Below are positions 1 through 7,140 of a DNA stretch of 64,000 nt, piece by piece. The stretch's first letter is position 1, and the number at the start of each line of letters is the position of its first letter. Source of the stretch: Gemmatimonadetes bacterium T265. GTDB taxonomy: Bacteria; Gemmatimonadota; Gemmatimonadetes; Gemmatimonadales; Gemmatimonadaceae. The stretch lies in NCBI GenBank assembly GCA_019973575.1, contig BPUI01000001.1:1996342-2060341 (forward strand), written 5' to 3'. A model generated the notes under the pieces. It was not told the origin of the DNA. It did not search any database and saw only the letters and a program-made list of their open reading frames with translations. Position numbers and translations under genes: made by a program.

Positions 1-99
1 GTCGCGCGCCCAGGTGCCGGGCGCCATCCACGGGTTGATCGCGTACGACACGTCGTAGTGTGCGGGATCGACCATGAGGAGGGTGGGGGCGGACGGCAT
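1..99 (-). CDS. Arginine deiminase/dimethylargininase-fold protein, N-terminal part only
   Basis: Only the first 33 codons are inside the window; the gene runs off the left edge. The translation begins MPSAPTLLMVDPAHYDVSYA and continues with an INPWM segment. This is the typical opening of the amidinotransferase/arginine deiminase superfamily branch holding dimethylarginine dimethylaminohydrolase and ornithine-forming citrulline hydrolase (CtlX). The catalytic Cys/His region is not visible, so the exact substrate cannot be assigned. I chose ATG at 99; an internal ATG at 75 is the alternative. It is divergent from the Lrp/AsnC regulator at 281, the usual arrangement for an amino-acid catabolic gene and its regulator, which supports a role in arginine or citrulline breakdown by inference. 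Confidence 0.75.
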   Translation of the reverse strand, partial: MPSAPTLLMVDPAHYDVSYAINPWMAPGTWARD

Positions 100-280
100 G
101 GGAGCGGGCGGATGGAGGGACGGGGCCGGCGCGCGGGTCCGGGACGCCCGCGGCGGTACCTCGGGAGGATCGTGCACGAGCCCGTCAACGGACAGAGGGC
201 AAAGTGAACGGATTCGTGCATCTTTCTCGCGATCCGCGCACTCGGGTTGACGAACTGTCACATACCGCCGCCACACGCTC

Positions 281-703
281 GTGGACGAGATCGACCGCCG
301 CCTCGTGACGCTCCTGCGCGACGACGCGCGACGCAGCGCCGCGACGCTCGCGCGCACGCTCGGCGTGTCGCGGGCGACGGTGCAGAACCGGATCGCGCGA
401 CTGCAGCGTGAGGGCACGATCCTCGGCTTCACGTTGCGCGTGGGGCCCGAAGCCGACGCGCGGCGCGTGCGGGCGGTGATGATGGTCGCGGTCGAGGGGA
501 AGAGCTCCGCGCCGATCGTGCGCGCCCTGCGTGCGTTTCCGGAGGTGGTCGCGATCCACACGACGAACGGGCGGTGGGACCTCGTCGTCGAGCTCCGCAC
601 CGACGGGCTGGAAGCGTTCGACCACGCGCTCGGCCGCATCCGCCTGATCGAGGGGATCGCGGGGACGGAAACGAGCCTCCTCCTATCCTCGCCGCTGCTG
701 TAA
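281..703 (+). CDS. Lrp/AsnC family transcriptional regulator
   Basis: A 140-residue protein of normal size for the family. Residues 1-60 form the winged helix-turn-helix typical of Lrp/AsnC (opening DEIDRRLVTLLRDDARRSAA, then an LGVSRATVQNRIARL recognition region). Residues 65-140 are the RAM/AsnC ligand-binding domain that senses amino acids and drives oligomerisation. Translation starts at a GTG; no upstream ATG in frame fits the family start. The gene is divergent from the partial arginine-deiminase-fold gene at the left edge, so the 181-bp gap between them probably holds both promoters and its binding sites. Regulation of that neighbour is inference from orientation. Confidence 0.9.
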   Translation: MDEIDRRLVTLLRDDARRSAATLARTLGVSRATVQNRIARLQREGTILGFTLRVGPEADARRVRAVMMVAVEGKSSAPIVRALRAFPEVVAIHTTNGRWDLVVELRTDGLEAFDHALGRIRLIEGIAGTETSLLLSSPLL

Positions 704-747
704 GGGCCGTGACTTGCAGTGCCCGTGGCGTTTTCGAAGGTGACGAT

Positions 748-767
748 TTATCTTACCACTAAGATAA
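748..767. promoter_or_regulatory. AT-rich perfect dyad upstream of wrbA, probable operator
   Basis: TTATCTTA, 4-nt spacer CCAC, then TAAGATAA: a perfect 8-bp inverted repeat, 58 bp before the wrbA start. It is one of very few AT-rich stretches in the region. The symmetry and position fit the operator of a dimeric redox- or quinone-sensing repressor (HxlR- or MarR-type are known controllers of quinone reductase genes). No such regulator is encoded in the window, so the binding protein is unknown. Confidence 0.55.
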
Positions 768-825
768 CCTTGTGCCGGCACCTGCGCCGGCCGGGCTCCA
801 TCCGCACACCAACCGAGGATCACGC

Positions 826-1485
826 ATGGCCGTCAAAGTCGCCGTCATCTACTACAGCGCCACGGGTACCACCTATGCGCTCGCGAAGGCGATTGCCGAA
901 GGGGCCGAATCGGCGGGCGCGGAGGTGCGTCTGCGCAAGGTTCGCGAACTCGCGCCGGAGGAGGCGATCGCAAGCAACCAGGGGTGGGCCGCGCACCGGC
1001 TCGAAACGCAGGACGTGCCCGAGGCGACGCTGGCCGACGTCGAGGAGAGCGACGCCGTGATCTTCGGCTCGCCGACGCGCTACGGGCTGCCGGCCGCGCA
1101 GCTCAAGCAGTTCCTCGACACCACGGGGCCGCTCTGGGGCGCGGGGAAGCTCGTCAACAAGATCACGTCGGGGTTCACGAGCGCGGCCACGCTGCACGGC
1201 GGGCAGGAGTCGACGATCCTCGCGCTGTACAACACGTTCTACCACTGGAGCAGCATCACCGTGGCGCCGGGCTACGCGGACCCGATCCAGTTTGCCGCGG
1301 GGAACCCGTACGGCACGTCGTTCGTGAGCCAGAACGGGGCCGTGAAGCCGGACGACACGGCGCTCGCCGCCGCGCGGTTCCAGGGCAAGCGGGTGGCCGA
1401 GGTAGCGGCACAGTTCCTGGCCGGTAAGTCGGCGGCGGGCGTTGGGCAGGGCGCGACGCCCGAGGCCGTGGGCGCGAACCGGTAA
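826..1485 (+). CDS. wrbA: NAD(P)H:quinone oxidoreductase, WrbA type
   Basis: A 219-residue flavodoxin-fold protein of typical WrbA length. It carries the FMN phosphate-binding loop YYSATGTT near residues 8-15, the FGSPTRYG loop near 78-85 and the family segment TSAATLHGGQE. WrbA enzymes are cytoplasmic tetrameric FMN proteins that reduce quinones by two electrons and limit redox cycling. I chose ATG 826 rather than the longer in-frame ATG at 772, because an upstream GAGGA lies at 815-819 and MAVKVAVIYYS matches the family start. The dyad at 748-767 probably controls it. It is a single gene, with the next same-strand gene 212 bp away. Confidence 0.95.
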   Translation: MAVKVAVIYYSATGTTYALAKAIAEGAESAGAEVRLRKVRELAPEEAIASNQGWAAHRLETQDVPEATLADVEESDAVIFGSPTRYGLPAAQLKQFLDTTGPLWGAGKLVNKITSGFTSAATLHGGQESTILALYNTFYHWSSITVAPGYADPIQFAAGNPYGTSFVSQNGAVKPDDTALAAARFQGKRVAEVAAQFLAGKSAAGVGQGATPEAVGANR

Positions 1486-1502
1486 CGGGGGCGCCGATGA
1501 AC

Positions 1503-1530
1503 GGTGGACCCTCGCTTCGGCGGGGGTGAC
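1503..1530. repeat. Intergenic palindromic repeat, copy 1
   Basis: A short GC-rich imperfect palindrome of the form GTGGACCC-TCGC-TTCG-GCGGGGGTGAC. It resembles a second copy at 4884-4912. The class is the widespread intergenic element often mis-translated as HPRESGGP-like peptides in high-GC genomes. It lies just after wrbA, so it could also act as a weak terminator. Confidence 0.5.
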
Positions 1531-1619
1531 GGCGGCTCACAAAGCAGCTCGCAACTCCTCGGCGGTCCGCCCCGTATTGTGGGGCACGATGGTCACACAC
1601 ATGATGGGGGTGTCTGGTT

Positions 1620-1679
1620 CGCCGCGGAATCGCGGCGGCGCTGGGCACCCCCGTCGCTTTCGGACCCCCGCGGGGTCCG
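1620..1679. other. Two GC-rich hairpins in the leader of the SPFH operon
   Basis: Two perfect stems sit back to back: CGCCGCG-GAAT-CGCGGCG (1620-1637) and CGGACCCC-3 nt-GGGGTCCG (1661-1679). The second ends 18 bp before the ATG of the SPFH gene at 1698. They may form a wrbA terminator or a structured 5' leader. There is no U-tract to decide. Confidence 0.45.
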
Positions 1680-1697
1680 CGACTCCGAGGAATTCAC

Positions 1698-2780
1698 ATG
1701 TCGACGTCCGATAACGGTCGTCCGCTCGATGACCTGTCGCCCGCCATCTCTGCCCCGACCGAGGAGGCCGCGGCGTTCGCGCCGCGCGCCAGACGCCGGG
1801 CCGCCGTCGGCAGTCCGGGAACGAGCGCGTTCGGCGACGCGCTGAACGGACTGCGGTCGAGTGGCGGCGCGTTGGGTGAGACGCCGCCCCGTCGTCCGCG
1901 CGAGGAGGTCGGGCGGATGGTGCGGCGCGCGCTCGGCGCGGTAGGAGTGCTGGTGTTGCTGCTCGTGCTGATGCCGACGATGGTCACGTACATCAACCCC
2001 GGCCACGTCGGGATCGTGATCCACCGGGCGGGCGGCGGCGTGGACCCCACGCCGTGGGGGCCGGGGCTGCACCTGCGCAACCCGGTGCTGACGGCGGTCG
2101 AGGAGTACCCGACGTTCATGCAGACGCTGGTGCTGACGCGCGGGACGACCGAGGGGTCTCCGGAGAACGAGGAGATCAACGTCAACTCGCAGGAAGGGCA
2201 GCCGCTCTCGGTGGACGCGTCGATGTCGTTCGAGCTCGACCAGACGAAGGTGCCGCAGCTCTACCAGACGTTCCGCACGGACATCAGCACGATCCAGCAC
2301 GGCTACGTGAAGCAGACGATCCGCCAGGCGCTCCAGGAGGTAATCGGGAGCGAGCAGATCGCGGACATCATCGGGCCGAAGAAGGCCGAGGTGGTGAACC
2401 GGACGCAGATGCTGATCGCGCAGCGGCTCGCGCAGTACGGGATCGTCGTGAAGCAGTTCACGCTGAACGAGCTGCGGGCGCCGGAGGCGGTGATGCAGGC
2501 GATCAACCAGAAGAACGTGATGCAGCAGCAGGCGCTGACGGCGCAGAACGAGCTGCAAAAGAACACCTTCAACGCGCAGGGCGACTCGATCAAGGCCGCG
2601 GGGCGCGCGAAGGCGATCACGGCGGAGGCGGAGGCGCAGGCGAAGGCGAACGAGCTGCTGTCGCGGAGCATCACGCCGACGCTCGTGCAGTATCAGATGG
2701 CGAACAAGTGGAACGGCCAGATGCCGACGGTGTCGGGGAGCGCCATCCCGATGATCCAGATGCCGGGGCAGAAGCCGTAA
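1698..2780 (+). CDS. SPFH/band-7 (prohibitin-like) membrane protein
   Basis: A 360-residue protein with a charged, proline-rich cytoplasmic leader (1-75), one transmembrane segment (about 79-97) and an SPFH domain (about 100-280) starting NPGHVGIVIHRAGGG. A helical region near 280-335 is rich in Ala, Glu and Gln, as in prohibitins and HflK/HflC. Such proteins form large oligomeric rings that organise membrane microdomains and regulate membrane proteases. ATG 1698 is preceded by GAGGA at a suitable distance. The two following genes (NfeD-like, 15 bp away, and flotillin-like) form an operon with it. The first 75 residues are longer than usual and look low-complexity. Confidence 0.85.
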   Translation: MSTSDNGRPLDDLSPAISAPTEEAAAFAPRARRRAAVGSPGTSAFGDALNGLRSSGGALGETPPRRPREEVGRMVRRALGAVGVLVLLLVLMPTMVTYINPGHVGIVIHRAGGGVDPTPWGPGLHLRNPVLTAVEEYPTFMQTLVLTRGTTEGSPENEEINVNSQEGQPLSVDASMSFELDQTKVPQLYQTFRTDISTIQHGYVKQTIRQALQEVIGSEQIADIIGPKKAEVVNRTQMLIAQRLAQYGIVVKQFTLNELRAPEAVMQAINQKNVMQQQALTAQNELQKNTFNAQGDSIKAAGRAKAITAEAEAQAKANELLSRSITPTLVQYQMANKWNGQMPTVSGSAIPMIQMPGQKP

Positions 2781-2795
2781 CGGGTTTCACGGGGT

Positions 2796-3431
2796 ATGGA
2801 CTTGTATCTGCTGGCGTTCGTGCTCGGCGTGGCCGGGCTGGTGGTGATGGCGGCCGGCGGCCTCGGTCATCGAGGCGGCGGCCACGCCGGGCCCGGGCAC
2901 GCGGGGCACGGCCACACCGGACACGCGCACGCGGCGCGCGGCCACGGCGCTCGTGGCGGACGTGTCGCACACGGGCAGCGCGACGCGGCGGGCGCGGGGC
3001 GCGACCTGCTGCTCGCGCTCGCCTCGCCGCGGGTGGTGTTTGCGGTGCTGCTCGGGCTCGGGGCAGCGGGGCTGCTCCTGCGCCCGGTGCTGCACGGCGG
3101 CGTGCTACTGGCCGCGGCGGCGGTCGCGCTCGGGGTCGCGTTCGAGCGCGCGGCGGTCGCGCCGGTGTGGCGCTTCACGGAGCGGTTCGCGTCGGCGCCC
3201 GCGCAGACGCTCGAGACCGCGCTGTACGACCACGCGCGCGCGGCGAGCGGGTTCGACGCGCGCGGGGAGGGGCTGGTCGCGCTGGAGGTGGACGGGCAGG
3301 TCGTCCAGCTGCTCGGCCGGCTCCGCCCCGAAGACCGGGCGCGGCGCGTGCGCGCCGGCGACCGACTGCGCGTGGAGGAGGTCGACGCGGAGCGGCACCG
3401 CTGCACCGTGTCGGCCGCCGGACCTGCCTAA
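2796..3431 (+). CDS. NfeD-like membrane protein with His-rich loop
   Basis: A 211-residue protein. Residues 3-22 form a transmembrane helix, 25-60 a Gly/His-rich stretch, 78-116 two further membrane segments, and 150-208 a small beta-rich domain matching the OB-fold of NfeD proteins (conserved glycines, VALEVDGQVVQLLGRL, then an RAGDRLRVEEVD segment). NfeD proteins are the usual operon partners of SPFH proteins and are thought to scaffold them. It lies between two SPFH genes, which fits that role. The assignment is by layout and fold pattern, not by strong motif identity. The His-rich loop (about nine histidines in 30 residues) is unusual and could bind metal, but that is speculative. Confidence 0.6.
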   Translation: MDLYLLAFVLGVAGLVVMAAGGLGHRGGGHAGPGHAGHGHTGHAHAARGHGARGGRVAHGQRDAAGAGRDLLLALASPRVVFAVLLGLGAAGLLLRPVLHGGVLLAAAAVALGVAFERAAVAPVWRFTERFASAPAQTLETALYDHARAASGFDARGEGLVALEVDGQVVQLLGRLRPEDRARRVRAGDRLRVEEVDAERHRCTVSAAGPA

Positions 3432-3470
3432 CGTTAGTTCCAGAACACTTCCGCTTCCCACAGGTTTCGC

Positions 3471-4868
3471 ATGCTGCTTCCCTCGTCGGTCCTCGTCGTC
3501 GTCGTCCTGCTCGTGGCGGTGTTCGTGCTCGTGCCGCTCGTCGTCGCGTCGTTCCTGCGCAACGTCGAGGCGGGCGAGATCCGGCTCGTGAGCTGGCTGC
3601 ACGGCGGCACCGTCATCTACCGCGGCCCGGGCAAGAGCAAGGAGATCCCGCTGCTCACCACGGGCACCACCATCAGCTCGAAGGTCATCAACGTCGACCT
3701 CGACATCACCGACCAGACCGCGGACGTCGACGAGACCGGGACGCCGCGCCCGATCAAGGTGCGCGTGCTGGCGAGCGCGATCGTCTCGGTCGGCGACACG
3801 GACGCGCTCATCAAGACGGCGGCGAACCGCTTCTTCTCGAAGGGCGAGGGCGACCAGGTGAGCACGCTCACCGACCTGCTCTCCAGCTCGGGGCGCCGGG
3901 CGATCAACCTGCTCACGCACGACCAGCTGTTCTCGGCGAAGACGGCGCCGGTGCGCGCGCTGCCGGGGCCCAGCGCGCAGGCAGCGTTAGGCGCTGGCGG
4001 CGGCGGGGCGCTCGTGCCCGCCGGCGGGCTCGAGGTCGTGCCGTCGGCCGCGGGCGCGGTCGCGGCGGTCGAGGACGACGACGACCCTCTCGCGGTGATC
4101 ATCCGCAAGGCGTGCTCGCGCGAGCTGACGGACCTCGGGCTGATCTTTAACTCGCTGAACATCAAGGTGGTGCAGAGCGAGGTCGCGGACGCGCGGCGGC
4201 GGCAGAGTGCGGCGGAGGCGCAGGCGAACGCGGAGATCGTCGCGGCCAACCAGACGCGGCGCGCGCGCGAGGCGCAGCTCGAGGCCGACCGGGCGATCAG
4301 CGACAAGCAGCGCGAGCTGGAGCAGACGCGCGCGTCGAACGCCGCCCTGATCGCGCAGGCGGAGGCGAAGAAGCAGGACGCGCTTGCCGTGCAGCGCACC
4401 GCGGAGCTCGACGCGACGCAGATCGCGCAGGCGCGCGCGGACGCGGAGCGGGTGCGCATCGAGGCGCAGGCGGCGGCCGAGGCGGAGGCGATCCGGATCA
4501 AGACGGTCGCGGCCGCGCAGGCGGAGAGCATCCAGAAGGTGAACGAGGCGATCCAGGCGGGCGGGGAGGCGTACTTCCGCTACCGGCAGATTGAGCTCGT
4601 GCCGCAGGTCGCGCCGGCGATCGCGCGCGCGCTCGCGTCGGCGAAGCTCGTGACGATCGCGAGCGACGGGCGGGGCGCGCCGGACTCGGCAACGCAGAAC
4701 ATCGCGGGGGTGATCCAGACGGTGCTCGCCGCGCAGCTCGTGAGCCGCGCGGGGGTGCTGGACGGCGGCTCGGCGGACGGGGAGTCGAACGGGGCCGGCA
4801 GGGGGGTCGCGAACGGTCCCGCGAACGGCGCGTCGACCGCCGCACCCGTGGTGACGCGGACGCGCTGA
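3471..4868 (+). CDS. Flotillin-like SPFH protein
   Basis: A 465-residue protein. An N-terminal membrane helix (about 5-28) is followed by an SPFH domain running from the VEAGEIRLVSWLHGG segment to about 230. A long Ala/Glu/Gln/Arg coiled coil follows (about 235-370), then the flotillin-type end with EAYFRYRQIELVPQVAPAIA and a polar tail. Flotillins oligomerise at the inner membrane and organise lipid microdomains. A Gly/Ala-rich insertion near 165-205 interrupts the SPFH domain and ends in an acidic EDDDD run, unlike textbook flotillins. It is the third gene of the operon with the prohibitin-like and NfeD-like genes. Confidence 0.85.
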   Translation: MLLPSSVLVVVVLLVAVFVLVPLVVASFLRNVEAGEIRLVSWLHGGTVIYRGPGKSKEIPLLTTGTTISSKVINVDLDITDQTADVDETGTPRPIKVRVLASAIVSVGDTDALIKTAANRFFSKGEGDQVSTLTDLLSSSGRRAINLLTHDQLFSAKTAPVRALPGPSAQAALGAGGGGALVPAGGLEVVPSAAGAVAAVEDDDDPLAVIIRKACSRELTDLGLIFNSLNIKVVQSEVADARRRQSAAEAQANAEIVAANQTRRAREAQLEADRAISDKQRELEQTRASNAALIAQAEAKKQDALAVQRTAELDATQIAQARADAERVRIEAQAAAEAEAIRIKTVAAAQAESIQKVNEAIQAGGEAYFRYRQIELVPQVAPAIARALASAKLVTIASDGRGAPDSATQNIAGVIQTVLAAQLVSRAGVLDGGSADGESNGAGRGVANGPANGASTAAPVVTRTR

Positions 4869-4883
4869 GTTCTACGCAGGGAC

Positions 4884-4912
4884 GGATGGACCCCCGCTCT
4901 CGCGGGGGTGAC
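4884..4912. repeat. Intergenic palindromic repeat, copy 2
   Basis: A 7-bp perfect stem (CCCCCGC/GCGGGGG around TCTC) lies inside a GGATGGA...GTGAC frame. It is the same family as 1503-1530. A looser related palindrome (CGCTCCGC/GGGGGCGAC region) follows up to about 4960. The element follows the flotillin gene and may double as its terminator. Confidence 0.55.
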
Positions 4913-5040
4913 AGTGCGAGCGGAGCGGGGTTCGCAAACCGCTCCGCGGGGGCGACGGTGCGGGGGCATCGCGCGGTCGAGGACCGGGCAACTCCGGCCG
5001 TGGTGGGTTGGCGGCCCTGGCGGCGTTAGCCTTCCCGCTC

Positions 5041-6261
5041 ATGCACCACTTGCTCGGCACGCTCGTCGCGCTGCTCGTCGCGACCAAACTGCTCGGGGCC
5101 CTCGCCCAGCGCTTCGGCCAACCCGCGGTGCTCGGCGAGTTGCTCGCCGGCGTGCTGCTCGGGGGCTCGCTGCTCGGCGTGCTCGACCCGGCGGATCCGG
5201 TGCTGCACGCGTTCTCGGAGCTGGGCGTGCTCGTGCTGCTCTTCGAGATCGGGCTGGAGACGGACCTGCGCGCGCTCGTGCGCGTGGGGGGCGCGGCGAC
5301 GACGGTCGCGCTCGTCGGGGTCGCGCTGCCGTGCGCGCTCGGCTACGCGGCGGCGGTCGCGCTCGGGCTGTCACCGATCGCGGCGACGGTCGCCGCGGCG
5401 TCGCTTTCGGCGACGTCGATCGGGATTTCGGCGCGGGTGCTGAGCGACCTCGGGCAGCTGGAGACGCCGGAGGGGCAGGTCGTGTTAGGCGCGGCGGTGC
5501 TCGACGACGTGGTCGGGCTGGTGATCCTCGCGGTGGTCGGGGCGGCGGTGGCGGGGGCGGGGGTGAGCGCGGGGCTGGTCGCGCGCACGACGGCGGTCGC
5601 GGCGGGGTTCATCGCGGGGGCGCTCGTGCTCGGGCGGCTGCTGGTGCCGCCGCTGTTCCGGCTGATCGCCCGGGTGGAGACGCCGGGGACGCTCGTCGTG
5701 CTCGGGCTCGCGCTGGCCTACGCGGCGGCGTGGCTGGCCGAGGGGGCGGGGTCGGCGACGATCATCGGGGCGTTCGCGGCGGGGCTGGTGCTGCACGACA
5801 CGCCGCAGCGCGAGGAGCTCGAGCACGCGGTGACGACCGTGGGGCACGTGATCGTGCCGGTGTTCTTTGCGGTCGTCGGGGCGTCGGTGGACGTGCGGAC
5901 GCTGGCGGACCCGCGGACGCTCGCGGTGGGCGGGGCGCTCGTCGCGGCGGGGGTGGTGGGGAAGTTCGCGGCGGGGTACGCGCCGGTGTGGTTCCGGGGG
6001 CGGAAGGCGCTGATCGGGGCGGCGATGATCCCGCGCGGGGAAGTGGGGTTGATCTTCGCGCAGGCGGGGCTGGCGAGTCGGGCGCTGTCGCCGGCGTTGT
6101 TCAGCGCGGTCGCGATGATGGTGCTGGCGACGACGTTTCTCGCGCCGCCGCTGTTGGCGCGGATTGCGGGGCGGGGTGGCGTGCCGGACGAGGAGGCGCG
6201 GCCGGGGGACGGGGGGGTGGATGATTTGGTGTTCGGCGAGGAAGGGGCGGTAGGGGACTAA
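5041..6261 (+). CDS. Cation:proton antiporter, CPA2 (KefB/NapA) family
   Basis: A 406-residue integral membrane protein with about 12 hydrophobic segments and no cytoplasmic RCK domain. Family marks include FGQPAVLGELLAGVLLG near the start, LVLLFEIGLETDL after the third helix, and AAVLDDVVGLVIL, whose adjacent Asp pair is the ion-binding site of electrogenic and neutral CPA2 exchangers. It exchanges Na+ or K+ for H+ across the inner membrane. I chose ATG 5041; an in-frame TTG at 5008 would add 11 residues. It is convergent with the GNAT gene at 6661, with a large inverted repeat between them. Confidence 0.9.
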   Translation: MHHLLGTLVALLVATKLLGALAQRFGQPAVLGELLAGVLLGGSLLGVLDPADPVLHAFSELGVLVLLFEIGLETDLRALVRVGGAATTVALVGVALPCALGYAAAVALGLSPIAATVAAASLSATSIGISARVLSDLGQLETPEGQVVLGAAVLDDVVGLVILAVVGAAVAGAGVSAGLVARTTAVAAGFIAGALVLGRLLVPPLFRLIARVETPGTLVVLGLALAYAAAWLAEGAGSATIIGAFAAGLVLHDTPQREELEHAVTTVGHVIVPVFFAVVGASVDVRTLADPRTLAVGGALVAAGVVGKFAAGYAPVWFRGRKALIGAAMIPRGEVGLIFAQAGLASRALSPALFSAVAMMVLATTFLAPPLLARIAGRGGVPDEEARPGDGGVDDLVFGEEGAVGD

Positions 6262-6314
6262 CGACTGTTTGGGCGCGCGGGGCCGTGAAGGGCCGGGGGC
6301 GGCGGTACCGTCGG

Positions 6315-6618
6315 CGGTCGTGCTGCACCCGGGGTGGTCCGTCGCGCGGGTCCGTAACCGGCCGGGGTCGGTGGGGCAGCGGGGGTCCGGCGGGGGATGA
6401 TCGGGCCGGGGTTGGTGAACCCGGGGCGAGGGACGGCCTCGGCCCGCCGGGGCCCGCGTCTCCAGTCTCCCGTCCCGCCGGCGCTGGCGCGCTGCGCTCG
6501 CCTTCGACCCGGCCCCATCATCCCCGGCCGTATCATCCCCTGCACGATCCCAGCGGCGCCACCGACCCCGGCCGGTTACGGACGAGCGGGACGACCCACC
6601 CCGGGTGCAGCACGACCG
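6315..6618. repeat. Long intergenic inverted repeat
   Basis: Two pairs of perfect complementary blocks occur in the same spacing: 6315-6337 with 6596-6618 (23 bp), and 6350-6374 with 6559-6583 (25 bp). Each pair is separated by 12 unpaired nucleotides on both arms. Weaker complementarity continues inward (about 6391-6410 with 6522-6540). Arms of roughly 100 bp surround a loop of about 110 nt. The element fills almost the whole gap between the convergent antiporter and GNAT genes. It could be a bidirectional terminator, a MITE-like element or a cruciform site. No transposase is nearby. Confidence 0.9.
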
Positions 6619-6660
6619 TCAGCCGCCCCACCGCGAACGGTACGACCGCCCGCGACACGC

Positions 6661-7140
6661 CTAACGCGCGCCGGGCCGGATCATTTCAAGGTGTACGATT
6701 CCGTCCTCGAGGTAGTCCGCGCCGTCGCGCACGAAGCCGAAGCCGCCGTAGAACCGTTCGAGGTATTTCTGGGCGCCGATGCGGACGGGGGCGCCGGGGG
6801 CGAGGGTGTCTAACGTTCGGAGCGCCTCGGCCATGAGCGCGCGCCCCGCGCCGGCGCGGCGGGCGTCGGGGTGGGTGACGACGCGGCCGACGGACGCCTC
6901 GGCGTACTTGAGGCCGGGGGCGAAGAGGCGGGCGTAGGCGGCGAGGCGGTCCGCGTGCCAGCCGAGGAGGTGCCAGGCTTGGTCGTCGTCGCCGTCGGGG
7001 TCGAGGAACGGGCAGGCCTGTTCGACGACGAAGACGAGGGAGCGGAGTTGGAGGGCGGCGTAGAGGTCGTGCGGGGTGAGGTCGGCGAACGGGGCGCAGC
7101 GCCACTCGAGGGCGGCGGGTGCTGCTTCGGGCGCGCTCAC
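6661..7140 (-). CDS. GNAT N-acetyltransferase, ElaA-like
   Basis: A 159-residue single-domain GNAT protein. LRSLVFVVEQACPFLDPDGDD near residues 32-52 is the ElaA-type opening. RVVTHPDARRAGAGRALM near 85-102 is motif A, the acetyl-CoA pyrophosphate loop, and QKYLERFYGGFGFVRDG near 122-139 is the C-terminal GNAT signature. The acceptor is unknown. The GTG start at 7140 overlaps the stop of the histidine kinase gene by 4 bp, so translation is probably coupled. It is the last gene of the minus-strand envelope operon, and its stop codon lies inside a GTTAGGC heptamer. Confidence 0.85.
   Translation of the reverse strand: MSAPEAAPAALEWRCAPFADLTPHDLYAALQLRSLVFVVEQACPFLDPDGDDDQAWHLLGWHADRLAAYARLFAPGLKYAEASVGRVVTHPDARRAGAGRALMAEALRTLDTLAPGAPVRIGAQKYLERFYGGFGFVRDGADYLEDGIVHLEMIRPGAR

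Noticed and set aside
772-825. Longer start for wrbA at 772
   Set aside because: The extra residues do not match the family and the ribosome site is in front of 826.
6285-6836. Pro/Gly/Arg-rich open frames on both strands between the antiporter and GNAT genes
   Set aside because: They run through the long inverted repeat and show the same peptide from both arms, with no start signal or family resemblance.
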